A DNA stretch of 64,000 bases from Limnanthes douglasii subsp. nivea (Eukaryota; Streptophyta; Magnoliopsida; Brassicales; Limnanthaceae). The notes below the pieces were generated by a model, which did not search any database, was not told the origin of the DNA, and saw nothing but the letters and a program-made list of their open reading frames with translations. The stretch spans positions 228,995,770-229,059,769 of the forward strand of contig JAUPFV010000005.1 in NCBI GenBank assembly GCA_036936605.1. Direction: 5' to 3'. Below, piece after piece: positions 10,633 to 21,349 of this stretch. Made by a program: the position numbers and the translations under genes. Each line of letters opens with the position of its first letter. Position 1 is the stretch's first letter.

Positions 10633-13535
10633 TTAAACCTTAGGGCTTGTCCCCTTCGAATTTTCCTTCATCACCTCATTTTTGGGACTTTTGAGTTCGA
10701 CACTCAAACTCTCACCGGTTCCTTCTTCGTCATCAGTAGTGGAGTTAATTCCACTGGAAAAGTTGTACTTGTCACCAGTTGCCATGGTATGATGAGGAAG
10801 ATATTCGTATTCAACATATTTCCATAGGGGACCAATGGTCCTCTTCAGTAAATATCTCATGAAAGAGCAGCACCATGTCAGACCTAACTTCATTGTATCT
10901 TTTCTCAAGGGAGTCTATCACCTCATTGGTATATTTATCAATGCTTGCCTGAATAGTTTTTTCCTGCTCCTTCACCAAGTCTTCTTTCTCCTTGATCACC
11001 TTAAACACAGTACCTTCTAAGGAAGTCTTCTCACTGGACAAGGTTTGAATGATGCCATCTTTGGTCTTCAATTCTTCCCATAATGTTGTGAGATCATTTT
11101 CCAAACCAGAGCACTTAGTTTGGAGTTTGGTATTGGCCGTCTCCGAAGTGGCAAGTTTGGTTGATAGATCTTATTTTCCGTTCCTCAATGCTTCTATCTT
11201 TTTCTTCAATTCTTCTATGTTCTGATTAGCATTGAGAAGATTGGTTGACAGAGAATTTTTGTTAGTAGTGAGGGTATTGATGAGTGCAATTTGACTCTTC
11301 ACTTGTCTCTCCAGATCAAGTACTGACTGGATGTGACCAAGAGGGTAATTGGCCATAATGTCTTGTTCTCTGGAGACAGAGAAATACTTACCATTGTAAG
11401 TCACCATGTTAGAAGAGCTTGAAGGACGGAAGGAACTAGCAAAGTCATCCTTCTCAGAGTCGTTGAAGTAAAGATCAATATCTTGAAGGGCACTAATGTC
11501 CACTCCATCAATCCCTCCTCCGGTACCCTCTCCAGACTGCAGACCTGTTGGAATCTTCTCTGCAAGAGTGGGGTCAACAGGGGCTAGTGGAGGTAGAAGC
11601 TCTGAAGGGAGAATAATTATTTCTTCCCCTAAGGTGACCTTTTTCTTTTTGGAAACCTTTTCATTACTCATTTCTCTTCTTTTCCGGTCCTTTTTTGGAG
11701 GCCTTGGTGGTTTTTGTGATTCTCCTGCCTCCCTAACAGTCTCAGCCTCTACTACCTTGAGCAAGACAACATCGAACCTATTCCCTCTGTGGCAGCTTGG
11801 ACTGCCTCTGTTGCAGTTTTTTCCCTTTCATCTTGCTGGGAGCTTTGGCTCTAGAAGGCAAGACCAATTAACCATCTTTGGCTTCTGTTCGTTTAAGGAT
11901 TACGCCAGGAGGAAGAGGTGTAGTTAGTTCTTCCCATGTGAGATCCCTCCGACCTGTGGTGTTCCACAGATGGGACCTCACTAGATTTCCTGAGGTGAAG
12001 CAGTTGTGGAAGGCATTCCCCAAACGCTCCGCATCCCATGCGTTCAGTTTGGCACAAGTTGTTTGCCCTTCCTCCAGGTGTCCGGTAAACTCCTTTGGCA
12101 GCACTAAAAAAGAAGTGACAAATAAATCAGGAGAGAAATACTTGTAAGTTAAAAAAGAAGAACATGAAAAATAAAGATAAAGAACTTACCCGTACTCTTT
12201 CATCTGCTAGTTATCAAAATGGGGTTGGTATTGGCTTTGGTTTTCCTAAAATTCTCCCATGACCAACTGATGAACAAGAACTGTGTCCTCCAGTTCTTCT
12301 CAGACTCCAGTAAGTCATCTACCACCTTGAAATCGTTCTCCATATTATGATGATAGAAGGGAATGTAGTGATTCTTGTATTGACTTGCCACAACGGCCAA
12401 TTTCTCCACTGGGAGAGGGATTTTAGACAACCTCGGTGCTATTATGCAAGCGATGAGAGAATACCAGGCGTTCGAGCTCAACCGGCTTGTGCAGAGCTTC
12501 ACCAGGTGGAAATACCTGACAATTTCTCGGTCTAGTGGAATCGAAGTCCCAAGTTTAACACCTCAGTGAAGATGACCACCTCATTGAGTTTACAGTCCAT
12601 CGGAGTCTCCGGTGTGACAAGTATCCTTACCTTCACTGACTCTGGGATCCCCCACTTTGTCCGGATCCGACCCAACTCGGCGGTATGGGTGTAGACATAG
12701 TTTATATTCTGCAAGGCCAACAAATATTTAACATTGATATTTTTGAAGCAAGGGCCTACCTTGCCTTCCAAGCACAACAGGAGATCCGGATGAGCCACAC
12801 CAACCTTGACTTTTCCTTTTGCCTTTCCCCTTCCTATCAGAGGCAGCATCCCCGGTTTGACCTGATGCTTCAGTTTCGAACGGAGCCTCTTCGATATTGT
12901 CCTCCATTACTTCTTCCATCACTGTAGAAGGTTTATTTGTCGCCTTGGATAGTGGAGGATCAACTTCTGGCACTAAAAGCTGTTCGGATGAATGAGCGCC
13001 TGTTGTTTCTGAAGGCATGGTGTCCGACTAAGATTAAGATCCGAAGGGTTTGGCCTTTAGGGATGCTTTAGATGCCTCCGATCCGGAGGGCTTATCTTTT
13101 GAAGTTGCTTTAGTTTCTTCTGATCCGGAGGGCTTTGGCAGTGATGTGGTTGTTTGAGATTTGGACATACGAGTCGTCCAGCGAGGGGTTGATTTTTCCG
13201 GGGACTTCTCAATGTCAGAACCCATTGCTATGAACGGGGAAGGTTGTATAACACTTGAAACCGCCTTTTCTTTAGCAACAGAGGGTTGAGACTCTTGTAA
13301 AAAAAGGGCCTGAGGGAAGAAAATAGAGGCTTGTCTTGAATAACTTTCTAGGTTTGGGAATTCTGGAGGAGGATGATTATTGGTCAGCCTCTTGAGTTTG
13401 TTCACGAGATTTTTCACTTGGGGAAATTGAGAGACCAGCAACAATGTGTTTCTCCCGTTCAACTTTTTTAGCTTTTTCTAGTTCTGACAAATTCAACCAG
13501 CCGCCTTTAACAAGTGTGTTTCTGACTGTGAACAT
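10633..13535 (-). pseudogene. Antisense additional ORF (aORF) of element A
   Basis: Long gene opposite to gag-pol between pol and the 3' LTR. The start ATG at 13535 gives MFTVRNTLVKGGWLNLS. A Ser/Pro-rich linker with PSGSE repeats follows (about 13150-13030), then a globular domain at about 12780-12200 (YTHTAELGRIRTKWGIPESV, SSNAWYSLIACIIAPRL, FKVVDDLLESEKNW). A 76-nt intron with GT..AG ends spans 12189 down to 12114. After it come LPKEFTGHLEEGQTTCAKLN, RSHLWNTTGRRDLTWEEL, a basic patch (PPKKDRKRR, SKKKKV) and a coiled coil to about 10830, ending near 10633 with a short Ser/Glu-rich tail. Stops and frameshifts break this copy. The globular part resembles the 'putative gypsy type transposon' (Transposase_28) family from memory; function unknown. 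Confidence 0.75.
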
Positions 13536-13629
13536 AAAACTCTTTAATAACAAGTTTGAAGATAAATGTGGGAGTCTCACTCTCAAGAAATATTTTGAGT
13601 GATGAAGATAATGGAATAGTGAAAAAAGA

Positions 13630-13809
13630 TTCATATAACAATAGAAAACAATAACTGTTACCTATGAGGAGGTGAAGAGTTTTGGCAATGATTAAAAACG
13701 GCACAAATATGTGAAGGGTTAAATAACTAGGTAACTTTCTAGGCTGAATGGATGCGCCGATCTAGGAAGAAAAAAGGTTGGTAAGTCGAACCAGATTGTG
13801 ACACGTGTC
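13630..13809 (-). promoter_or_regulatory. Putative promoter of the antisense ORF (A)
   Basis: Read on the minus strand: the perfect palindrome GACACGTGTC at 13800-13809 (G-box/ABRE-like core), then a TATA-like GTTATATGAA at 13630-13639, about 100 bp before the aORF ATG. The same two elements with almost the same spacing occur in B and C. In A the TATA box is weakened. Confidence 0.6.
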
Positions 13810-13984
13810 CCACGATCGAAGAAGAAAACTTTTAGAATTCTGGGAAAGTAAGTCGGTCCGGACAGGTTTCGAACTAAGTTAATAATGACGATAAACCTCA
13901 TAGTACAAAGTGACTAAGCAGGTCGAACAAAGTTGCTACTAGCCAAGTAAATTTTTAGTCCTGCCAAAGATATTTGACAAGGCC

Positions 13985-13999
13985 TAAAAAAGGGGCAAG
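13985..13999 (+). other. Polypurine tract of element A
   Basis: TAAAAAAGGGGCAAG directly before the 3' LTR, the expected plus-strand primer. B has the same in TAAAAAAGGGGCTAC (24261-24275). Confidence 0.8.
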
Positions 14000-14367
14000 T
14001 GATGAGTTCGGATTATCCAGTCACAGGTTACTAAGTTATCCAGACAAGGGAAATTCGGACATAAACGTACCACGAACTATCCGGACATGACAAAGGTAAA
14101 TAAACACCTAAATACCTTTTTGACTAAACTATGTGCTAATCAGCTTAATAGATTAATGGGCCATTAAACTTGACCCGGTTTCATAACTTGACCCGTAAAC
14201 CCATGGGTCCGTAATTAAGGGTATAAATACCCCAACTACTTTCATTAATAAGGGTAATGAACATTTAATATAACCAGGCTGCTCAAATCTCTCACTACTT
14301 TATACTAAAATATTTAATACTCAAAACATTTTACAAAATTACCCTCAGCCTAAAATAAACCAAACCA
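14000..14367 (+). repeat. 3' LTR of element A
   Basis: 368 bp, TGATGAGTTCGG...AAACCAAACCA, with TATAAATA near 14221-14230. Followed by the target duplication ATGAA. Confidence 0.95.
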
Positions 14368-14372
14368 ATGAA

Positions 14373-16772
14373 CATGATTATATCATCTGCGAAGGCAAGA
14401 TAAAAAATGGTAATTTTACTTCTTGAGTAATATCTCATTGTTATGTTTTCATGAAATATATTTTTGATTCCCCTAATCAAGTATTCTTAAGAAATGATGA
14501 ACAAGTTGTGTGACAAAGGATCATCCTGCCTCACACCATTTGAGGATTTAAAGTATCAATAAGCTAAATGAATTGATTATTGAAGCCAAAATTTGATATT
14601 ATATTTAATAAAACATTAATTGATATTCAATTAAATCCTTTATCCACATCAAGCTTAAATATTACACTACCACCTTTATTTTTCTTAGCTAGGTCATGAG
14701 ATAACTCACGAGTAATTAAGATATTCACATGAATGTTCCTATCAATTACAAATTCCAAATATTCTCCTGATATGATTTTAGGAAGTAAATTTGCGAGCAT
14801 ATTATTTATCAACTTATATTTGATTCTGTTAAATACATTACAAAGACTGATGGGCCTGAAACCATTCGAGGTCTTAGGAGAGTCTTTTTGGGTATCTTAC
14901 ATAAAATAGCTGCATATACTCCATTGGGAGCCGAAATATCCATTAAAGTAATCTATTATTGCTCCACAAAGATCTTTCTTAATTATTGGTGAATATGAGG
15001 ATTAAAATTTTGAGTTAAATCCATTAATTGCAACCACACTATTATGGCTGAGAGAGTGAATTGTTTTATGATTTTTTTTGTTAAAATAAAAGATATTTCT
15101 TATCTTGATATGTAATTAGAAACTGGGATGCATTTTTTGATATATTACAAAGTATTATGAGCAGACTGAGTATTTATGATGGTTTTAAAATGATTAACAA
15201 CTAAGATACCTAAAGAAGATTGATCATCAATCCAGGAATCTCCATTCCAGATTTCATGGATTCTACTTTTGGCTCTTCTCTTGTTCACATAATTATGAAA
15301 ACAAGAGGTGTTACTATCACCATTATTAAACCAAGAAGTGGCCCTTTTCTGTTCCCAAAAACCTTTTTCCTTGTCCAGAAGGTAAATATGGTTTGCTTTG
15401 GCTATGCAAAGTTTCATTTTATCTTCAATATTTTTTGAGTTTTCAAAAAGAAAATCTAGATATTTTACTTATTCTTTAGGATGAGCTATACTATCAAATA
15501 TGTTACCAAAGACTTCACAGTTTTACTGTTTTGATTTATGTTTTAGTCTTTTTAGTTTATCCCAGAATACTTGGATTGGTGAACCAGTGATAGTTCTTGT
15601 CCAATTTTCTTTTAAAGTTTTCATAAACTTAGGGTGAAGAATCCACATGTTAGGTTGATTTTAGTTTGTTTGAATTAGAAGTTATGGATATACACAATGA
15701 TGAATGATCTGAGATAATTTTGACTAGATGTTATACCATTGTGATATCAAAATGATCACGCCAAACAGAATTGTATAATTCCATATCTAATCGTTTCCAA
15801 ATTCTATTATTTGTCTATGTAAACCTGGAACCCGATAACATAATATCTTCAAGATGGAATTCAAGGATTATTTCATTAGAATCATAAATACTACTAATGC
15901 ATAGAGAGGAAAAAATAGTTGTTCATCCGTTGATGTTATTACATTGACATATTTTATTACTAACCATTATTGATTGGTAATAAATATATCTTTTAAGTTT
16001 TTCCATAAATTAAGTCTTAATGTTCTTATACATTCTGCATATATTATTGAGATAATAAATTCATTGTTGAAAAGAGTATGTAAAACAGACAAGTGTAAGA
16101 TTTGATCATAATCCATTAGAGTTTTAATCTGGAAGTCCTCCTTCCAAAATACCCAGCTTTTATTGCTATTGTTAAAACAATCAGAATGAAAGCATAATGA
16201 TTTTATAGTATGTTCCAGTCTATCAAAATCGATTATTGTATCTTGAAGAACAATAAAATTATTTATTTCAGACTTGATAATAGATTTTATTCTAAGAGTT
16301 AGTTCCCTTGTTACATATCCCTCTAGCATTCCAATTGAGGATCTTTATTCTAATTTAGCATTTGACAAATAATATCTAGATGATCCTTTTAATTGGATCA
16401 TATTTGCATTAAGTGGTCCTCTGTATGTTTTGAGTTTCAGTTTTCTAGTCTTTTGTTTATACAATCTATATTGACTGTTATTTCAGTTTTATTTTTGGTA
16501 TTTGAGGACATAAAAGAGGGATCCCTTATTATATGGAATATAGTATTCAGAACTGGAATCAAGGTTTTCAAAATCATTAATTGAATTGAACATATTGCAT
16601 ATTTCTAAAGTGAGAAGAGCTTCAATTATTTTATTATTCTAAATTTCAGGAGAGTCTATTTCTGGTTCTTGATTATTTATTTTGTTGCTTTCTATATATT
16701 GATATTGTGTTTTACTTCATACTCTGTCTTTGTTAAGTTCTAAAATTTATAAGTTTAGTATTTGACCATCAT
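14373..16772 (-). pseudogene. LINE (L1-type) middle part: endonuclease and reverse transcriptase
   Basis: Minus-strand coding remains. At 16329-15967 a 120-residue open segment has the pattern of the endonuclease part (KSWVFWKEDFQI, DQILHLSVLHTLFNNEF, IYAECIRTLRLNLWKNLKDI). At 15417-15145 lies the linker typical of plant LINEs (WEQKRATSWFNNGDSNTSCF, RRAKSRIHEI). At 14812-14627 the RT palm begins (LPKIISGEYLEFVIDRNIHV, FKLDVDKGFN). Just before the junction with element A, 14393-14370 reads FADDIIMF, the catalytic box. The frame then continues on the other side of A at 4067. Stops are frequent between blocks. Confidence 0.88.
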
Positions 16773-16777
16773 GTTTT

Positions 16778-17145
16778 TGATGAGTTCGGATACTTCAGTC
16801 ACAGCCCACCACTTAATCCAGATAGGGATAATTCGGACCATATCACTTTACTGAAAAATCCGAACAAGATAAATGTAAAACATATTTTGACTAAGCTATT
16901 TTCTAATCTACTTAAAGACTAATGGGTCCTTAAACTTGACCCAGTTTCATAACTTGATCCCGTAAGCCCATGGGTCATTAATTAAAAGTATAAATACCAC
17001 AACCACTCTCATTAATGGGGGTGATCAACATTTAATACAAGCAGACTGCTTAATTATCTCACGACTCCTCACACTAAACACAAAATACCCCAAACTTACT
17101 AAAACACTTTACCAAACTGCCCTCAGCCCAAAATAAACCAAACCA
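16778..17145 (+). repeat. 5' LTR of element B
   Basis: 368 bp, TGATGAGTTCGGATACTTC...ATAAACCAAACCA, with TATAAATA near 16990. It has the same length as its 3' partner and shares a variant (CACAACCCACCACTTAATCC-like 5' part) that separates B from A. Confidence 0.95.
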
Positions 17146-17148
17146 AAT

Positions 17149-17166
17149 TGGCGACCACAGTGGGAG
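17149..17166 (+). other. Primer binding site of element B
   Basis: TGGCGACCACAGTGGGAG, three bases after the LTR, same position and near-identical to A and C. Confidence 0.75.
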
Positions 17167-17216
17167 CACGAAGGTGCCTGAATTTTATATTCAAAACCAG
17201 CAAGAAAACTAGTCGG

Positions 17217-18104
17217 ATGGATCCGAACGAGCAAGGTACTCCACCAATTGTGGTGGAAACGGTCGGGGAAAATAAGGAATACACCGTTGAGGAGGGAGAC
17301 AAGTTGAGAGCAGAGATAGAGGCATTAAGGGCCATAAAACAAGCAGAGAAGGGTATCAGAAAGAAATCAGGGGTGTCAGCTATTCATCATACTGGCAATC
17401 CTAGGGAAAATGATCCATCAATAAAGACTCATTTGAGTTCAAAAAAGACTTATCTCAGCTCTAAGAAGACACATCAGTCTAAGCTTGTTGAAAGTTCAGA
17501 TTCTGAATCCTCTAGTAGCTCTTCGAATGAGGCTGAGCTTGAGAAATATTTGTCATCAAGCAGTGATAAAAGGAGATCTAGAAAAAACATGAAGTTAATC
17601 AAAAAGTATTCAAGAAAGAGAGATAGGCATGGTAGGCTTAAAAGGAATCTGGGCAGAGGGTCATCCCACAGGCATGCTGATCAGTTGCTGATAGATCATT
17701 TTGCTTTTCAGAATAAACCAGGTATTTTCGCAATACCTAATGAAGATACAGTCTTTAGTCGTAATAAGAACTGGAGACAATCACCTTTGTCTGCCAAAAT
17801 ATTATCAGGAAACCTACCCAAAAGATTTGACAGCTCCAAAATGGAGAAGTGTGATGGAAGTCGAGATCTGGACAACCATCTGAAGCAATTCAAGAATTTC
17901 ATAAAGAATTTTGATGATGATGACAAACTTTTGTGTAGATCCTTCTCTCAAACTTTTATTGGAAACCCTATTAAGTGGTATAATAGCTTACCCCAATGAT
18001 GTATTGGAAACTTTGATACATTATGGGTTGCCTTCCGGAGGCAATTTGTTGGAAGTAAAGAGGTGAAGGAAAATGGAGATACCATTATCCATTGTACCAT
18101 TATC
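17217..18104 (+). pseudogene. gag of element B (long open part, then deletion)
   Basis: The ATG at 17217 opens 261 uninterrupted residues up to a TGA at 17997-17999. Parts in order: MDPNEQGTPPIVVETVGEN; Glu/Lys-rich helical part (EEGDKLRAEIEALRAIKQAE); Lys/Ser-rich linker; acidic serine run SDSESSSSSSNEAELEKYLS; basic run; His/Ser segment; SQTFIGNPIKWYNSLPQ of the capsid domain. Past the stop the frame continues through FDTLWVAFRRQFVGSKEVK to about 18100, where it breaks off into pol. The start is chosen because the same ATG heads gag in A, C and D, about 70 bases after the primer site. Confidence 0.88.
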
Positions 18105-20812
18105 CAGTTCCCCGGATAGATCAGTTGGTAGACTCTACATCTGGAAACAGGTTGTTGTCCTTCATATATGCTTTCTCTAGGTGGATCCCAATGATCAAGA
18201 TCGCACTACCTTTATAACAGATATAGGTCTACATTTCTTCAAGGTGATGCCCTTTAGGTTAAAGAATGTTGGGACTACTTATCAGAGGTTGGTGAACAAA
18301 GCATTCACTGATCAGAATGGCAGAAATATGGAAGTATACGTAGATGACATGATGGTTAAAAGCTTAGAAGAGGATTTGCACATGATTGATCTTAAAAAAA
18401 CACTTACTAATTTAGCAGTTGTGAATTTAGAGTTAAATCTAGAAAAATGTGTGTTTGGGGTCAGATCTGGAAAGTTTCTGGGTTATGTGATAAGTGAGAA
18501 AGGTATTCAACCCGATCTGGATCAGCTTAATTCCCTATTGGAAATGGAAGGTTGGCTTCCTTAAAACTATTTATTTCAAGGTCTTCGGATAAGTGTGCTC
18601 CGTTTTTCCAAACCTTGAAGAATGCTAAAGACTTTAATTGGTCTCCACAGTGTAACCAATATTTTGTTGAGATAAAGAAACACTTATCCTCACCAAAGAC
18701 TCTTTTCAAACCTGTTCAATGAGAAACACTCTATGTATATTTGGATGTGTCAGAATGTGCTATACGTGTAGTACTGGTAAGAGAAGTGGATAATTACTCT
18801 CATCCGGTATACTATATTAGCAAAAGTTTAATAGATGTTGAGAAAAGGTATTTAATGAGGTCGTATTTCCAATCCCATTCCATTGTTTTCCGGAATTCTT
18901 TCCCACTAAAGAATGTTCTTCAGAAGGCAGATATATCAAGCAGGATGACCAAATGGTCGGTAGAATTAGGCGATTATGATATCGATTTTTCCCCCAAACA
19001 GCTATCAAAGCTCAATCAGTGGTTGATTTCCTGGTAGAATTCCATACGGACAAGAACTCCAAATAAACTCCAGGAGATAAAACCAAGAAAGATTGGGTGG
19101 TCCGAACTGATGGTGATTCAAGCACAATGGGTTATGGAGCTGGAGTTTTCCTAACCTCCCCGTATGGTGATAAGATGTACCAAGCTATATGCTTTGGGTT
19201 CAGGGCCTCTAACAATGAGTCTGAATAAAAAGCAGCTATAGTTGGTCTTAAATTGGCTTTCCTGTGCGGGGCTAAGAGAGTTCGGTTGATGAGTGACTCT
19301 CAGCTACTCATTCATCACGCTCAAGGTCAGTCTGAGGCAAAAAAGGAGCAACTGATCAAGTACTTACTCGTCTTGAAAGAAGTGGCAATAGACTTCAAAA
19401 GTGTTTGTTATGTGCATATCCCCAGATCAGAGAATACACTGGCAGATTCTTTAGAAACTATAGCATATTCCGTGTCCTACCCTTCGATTCACATAAAAGA
19501 ATGCCCGTCCATACAACTAGCTCAAAACAAAGAAGATGGGGAAAGTATGAGGATACTTGTGATTCATCCGAAAGACTAGAGATATACCCTTCTTTAATAT
19601 ATTTCTGATGGGGTTTTGCCTCCGGACAAAGCTATGGCAAGGAAGATTAAACTCAAGGCACGTGGTTTTTTTTATGATAAAGGGAGATCTCTATAGAAAA
19701 ATCTTTCAGTAAACCTCTACTACGTAGTTTGGGGGTTGAAGAATCTCAAGTCATTTTTTACGAACTACACGATGGGGAATGCTCAGCACATTGTGGGTAT
19801 AGAGCGCTAACCCGAAGAGTCTTATTAGTTGGGGACTATGTCCATCCATAATGGCAGATGCTAAAGATATGGTAAATAAATGTGATCCATGTCAAAGGTA
19901 TGGGAATGAAATTCATGTGCCAGCAGTACCTATGAAGTCCATTTAAGAGCCAATACCTTTTGCCAAGTAAGGAATGGACTTGGTTGGACCTCTACTTATG
20001 GCGTCCGGGGGGTGCATAAAAATTATAGTTGCTATTGATTACTTCTCAAAATGGATAGAAGCAGCCCCATTGGCAGGGACCATATCAAAGGCTGTCATTT
20101 AGTTTATCTTATCCAACATATGCTGCAGATTTGGGGTCCCTCAAAAGATTACTACAGACAATGGACCACAGTTTGATAACAAAGATATGGATAATTTTTG
20201 TGCTTCAAGAGGTATTCAACATTGTTTTTATTCTCCTTTCCATCCACAAGCAAACGACCAGGTTGAAGTTGCCAACAAGACCATTTTGTCTAGATTAAAA
20301 AAGAATTTAGAAGGTACTGGGGGAAAGTGGCCAAGATATTTACAAGAAGTACTGTGGGCCTACCGAACTACTCCTCGAGCTGCTACACAAGAGTCTCCTT
20401 TTGACTTGGTATATGGGATGGATGTAATTACCCCCCATAGAAGTTATCTTACCATTGTATAGACTCGACAAATATTCCGAACAAGCTAATGAGATAGCAA
20501 CTAGGAATCAGTATGACTTAATAGGAAAAAAAGGGTTAAAGCACACTTAAGAACAGTTCACTACCAAGGCTCGATGAGGATCAGATTTGCCTCCAAGGTC
20601 AAGAGAAGAGATTTTCAACCAAAAGATAAGGTATTAAGAACATTTTCTTACATACCAAGGAGAAGCAGTTCAGTAATTTGGCTTCAAACAGAGAAGGCCC
20701 CTATGAGGTTTGTGAAAAGCTCAAACCTGGCATATATAGACTTCAAGACAAAGAAGGGAGAGTTTTGAAGCACCCATGGAATATTGAACATCTCAGGTTA
20801 TATTTAGAGTAA
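18105..20812 (+). pseudogene. pol of element B (RT, RNase H x2, integrase; broken)
   Basis: Begins inside RT right after the deletion (PRIDQLVDSTSG). It loses a few residues after YAFS (before VDPNDQDRT at 18181), then keeps VYVDDMMVKS near 18330-18360, the intact YVDD catalytic box. At about 18548 the segment between LLEME and the loop before RNase H is shortened. RNase H near 18600-19030 (FNWSPQCNQ, YYISKSLIDVEKRY); second RNase H near 19090-19470 (FGFRASNNESE, MSDSQLLIHHAQGQSEAKKE); integrase 19730-20760 with CDPCQRY, TTDNGPQFDNKDM and QVEVANKTILSRLKK. The C-terminal part ends at TAA 20810-20812. Many stops; non-functional. Confidence 0.88.
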
Positions 20813-20867
20813 ATATTTTGTGTAAATATTTACTTGTCAAATATCAATGTAAATATTAGGGGTCATA

Positions 20868-20908
20868 CTCTTTCCTACCCTGGTGGCGCGGGGAGGTTTT
20901 AATGAGGC
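20868..20908 (+). other. Conserved GC-rich hairpin motif after pol (B)
   Basis: CTCTTTCCTACCCTGGTGGC then GCGGGGAGGTTTTAATGAGG, about 60 bases after the pol stop, identical to A over the core. Confidence 0.7.
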
Positions 20909-21215
20909 GTCCGGTCTTTTATAATATATGATGCCTTCTTAAATAATGTGGAGTGATTTTACTATAATTAAATTCAAGTATAAATCACTTGTTCAATACC
21001 TAGGATATTTAGTGGATCATATAAACTTGATGGTTGGTGATGACTATTAAATACATGTCATCGGAGATATTAAACACTCTCACTTTAATACTTCTGAAAT
21101 GCTAGGGGATACTTAAACATTAGCCATGAAAAATTTGAAGGAAAGGTATTAAACAAAAAGAAAGTTTGATAAATTAAACCTGGTCGGACTTCAACCGAAC
21201 AGTAATACAAAACAT

Positions 21216-21312
21216 GCCTTGGTCATCCAAGTACTTTGGGTGTTCAAAAGACTTATTCGGATTTCAACTGAATAGTAATACAAAATGTTCCTTGGTTATC
21301 CAAGGACTTTGA
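21216..21312. repeat. Duplicated palindromic motif after the antisense gene (B)
   Basis: CCTTGGTCATCCAAGTACTT at about 21217 and CCTTGGTTATCCAAGGACTT at about 21290. Same place and doubling as in A, C and D. Confidence 0.65.
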
Positions 21313-21349
21313 TTGTTAACAAAGATTAAAAATAATACATGGTAAAACC

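Larger units (their letters stand above)
4073..14367 (+). mobile_element. Tat-like Ty3/gypsy retrotransposon, element A
   Basis: Complete but decayed LTR retrotransposon of about 10.3 kb. It is bounded by LTRs 4073-4435 and 14000-14367 that start TGATGAG and end AAACCA, and flanked by the 5-bp duplication ATGAA at 4068-4072 and 14368-14372. Order inside: primer site, gag, protease, RT, RNase H, second RNase H, integrase, conserved GC-rich motif, a long gene on the opposite strand, polypurine tract. The second RNase H and the antisense gene place it near the Tat lineage (Tat, Ogre, Retand, Grande). It was inserted into the RT of a LINE. The two LTRs differ at roughly 8-10 sites in their first 120 bases, so the copy is old. 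Confidence 0.95.

Noticed and set aside
11496..11927. 143-residue plus-strand open frame in element A
   Set aside because: It is the complement of the antisense ORF, whose reading frame has homologous counterparts in B and C; the plus-strand frame does not.
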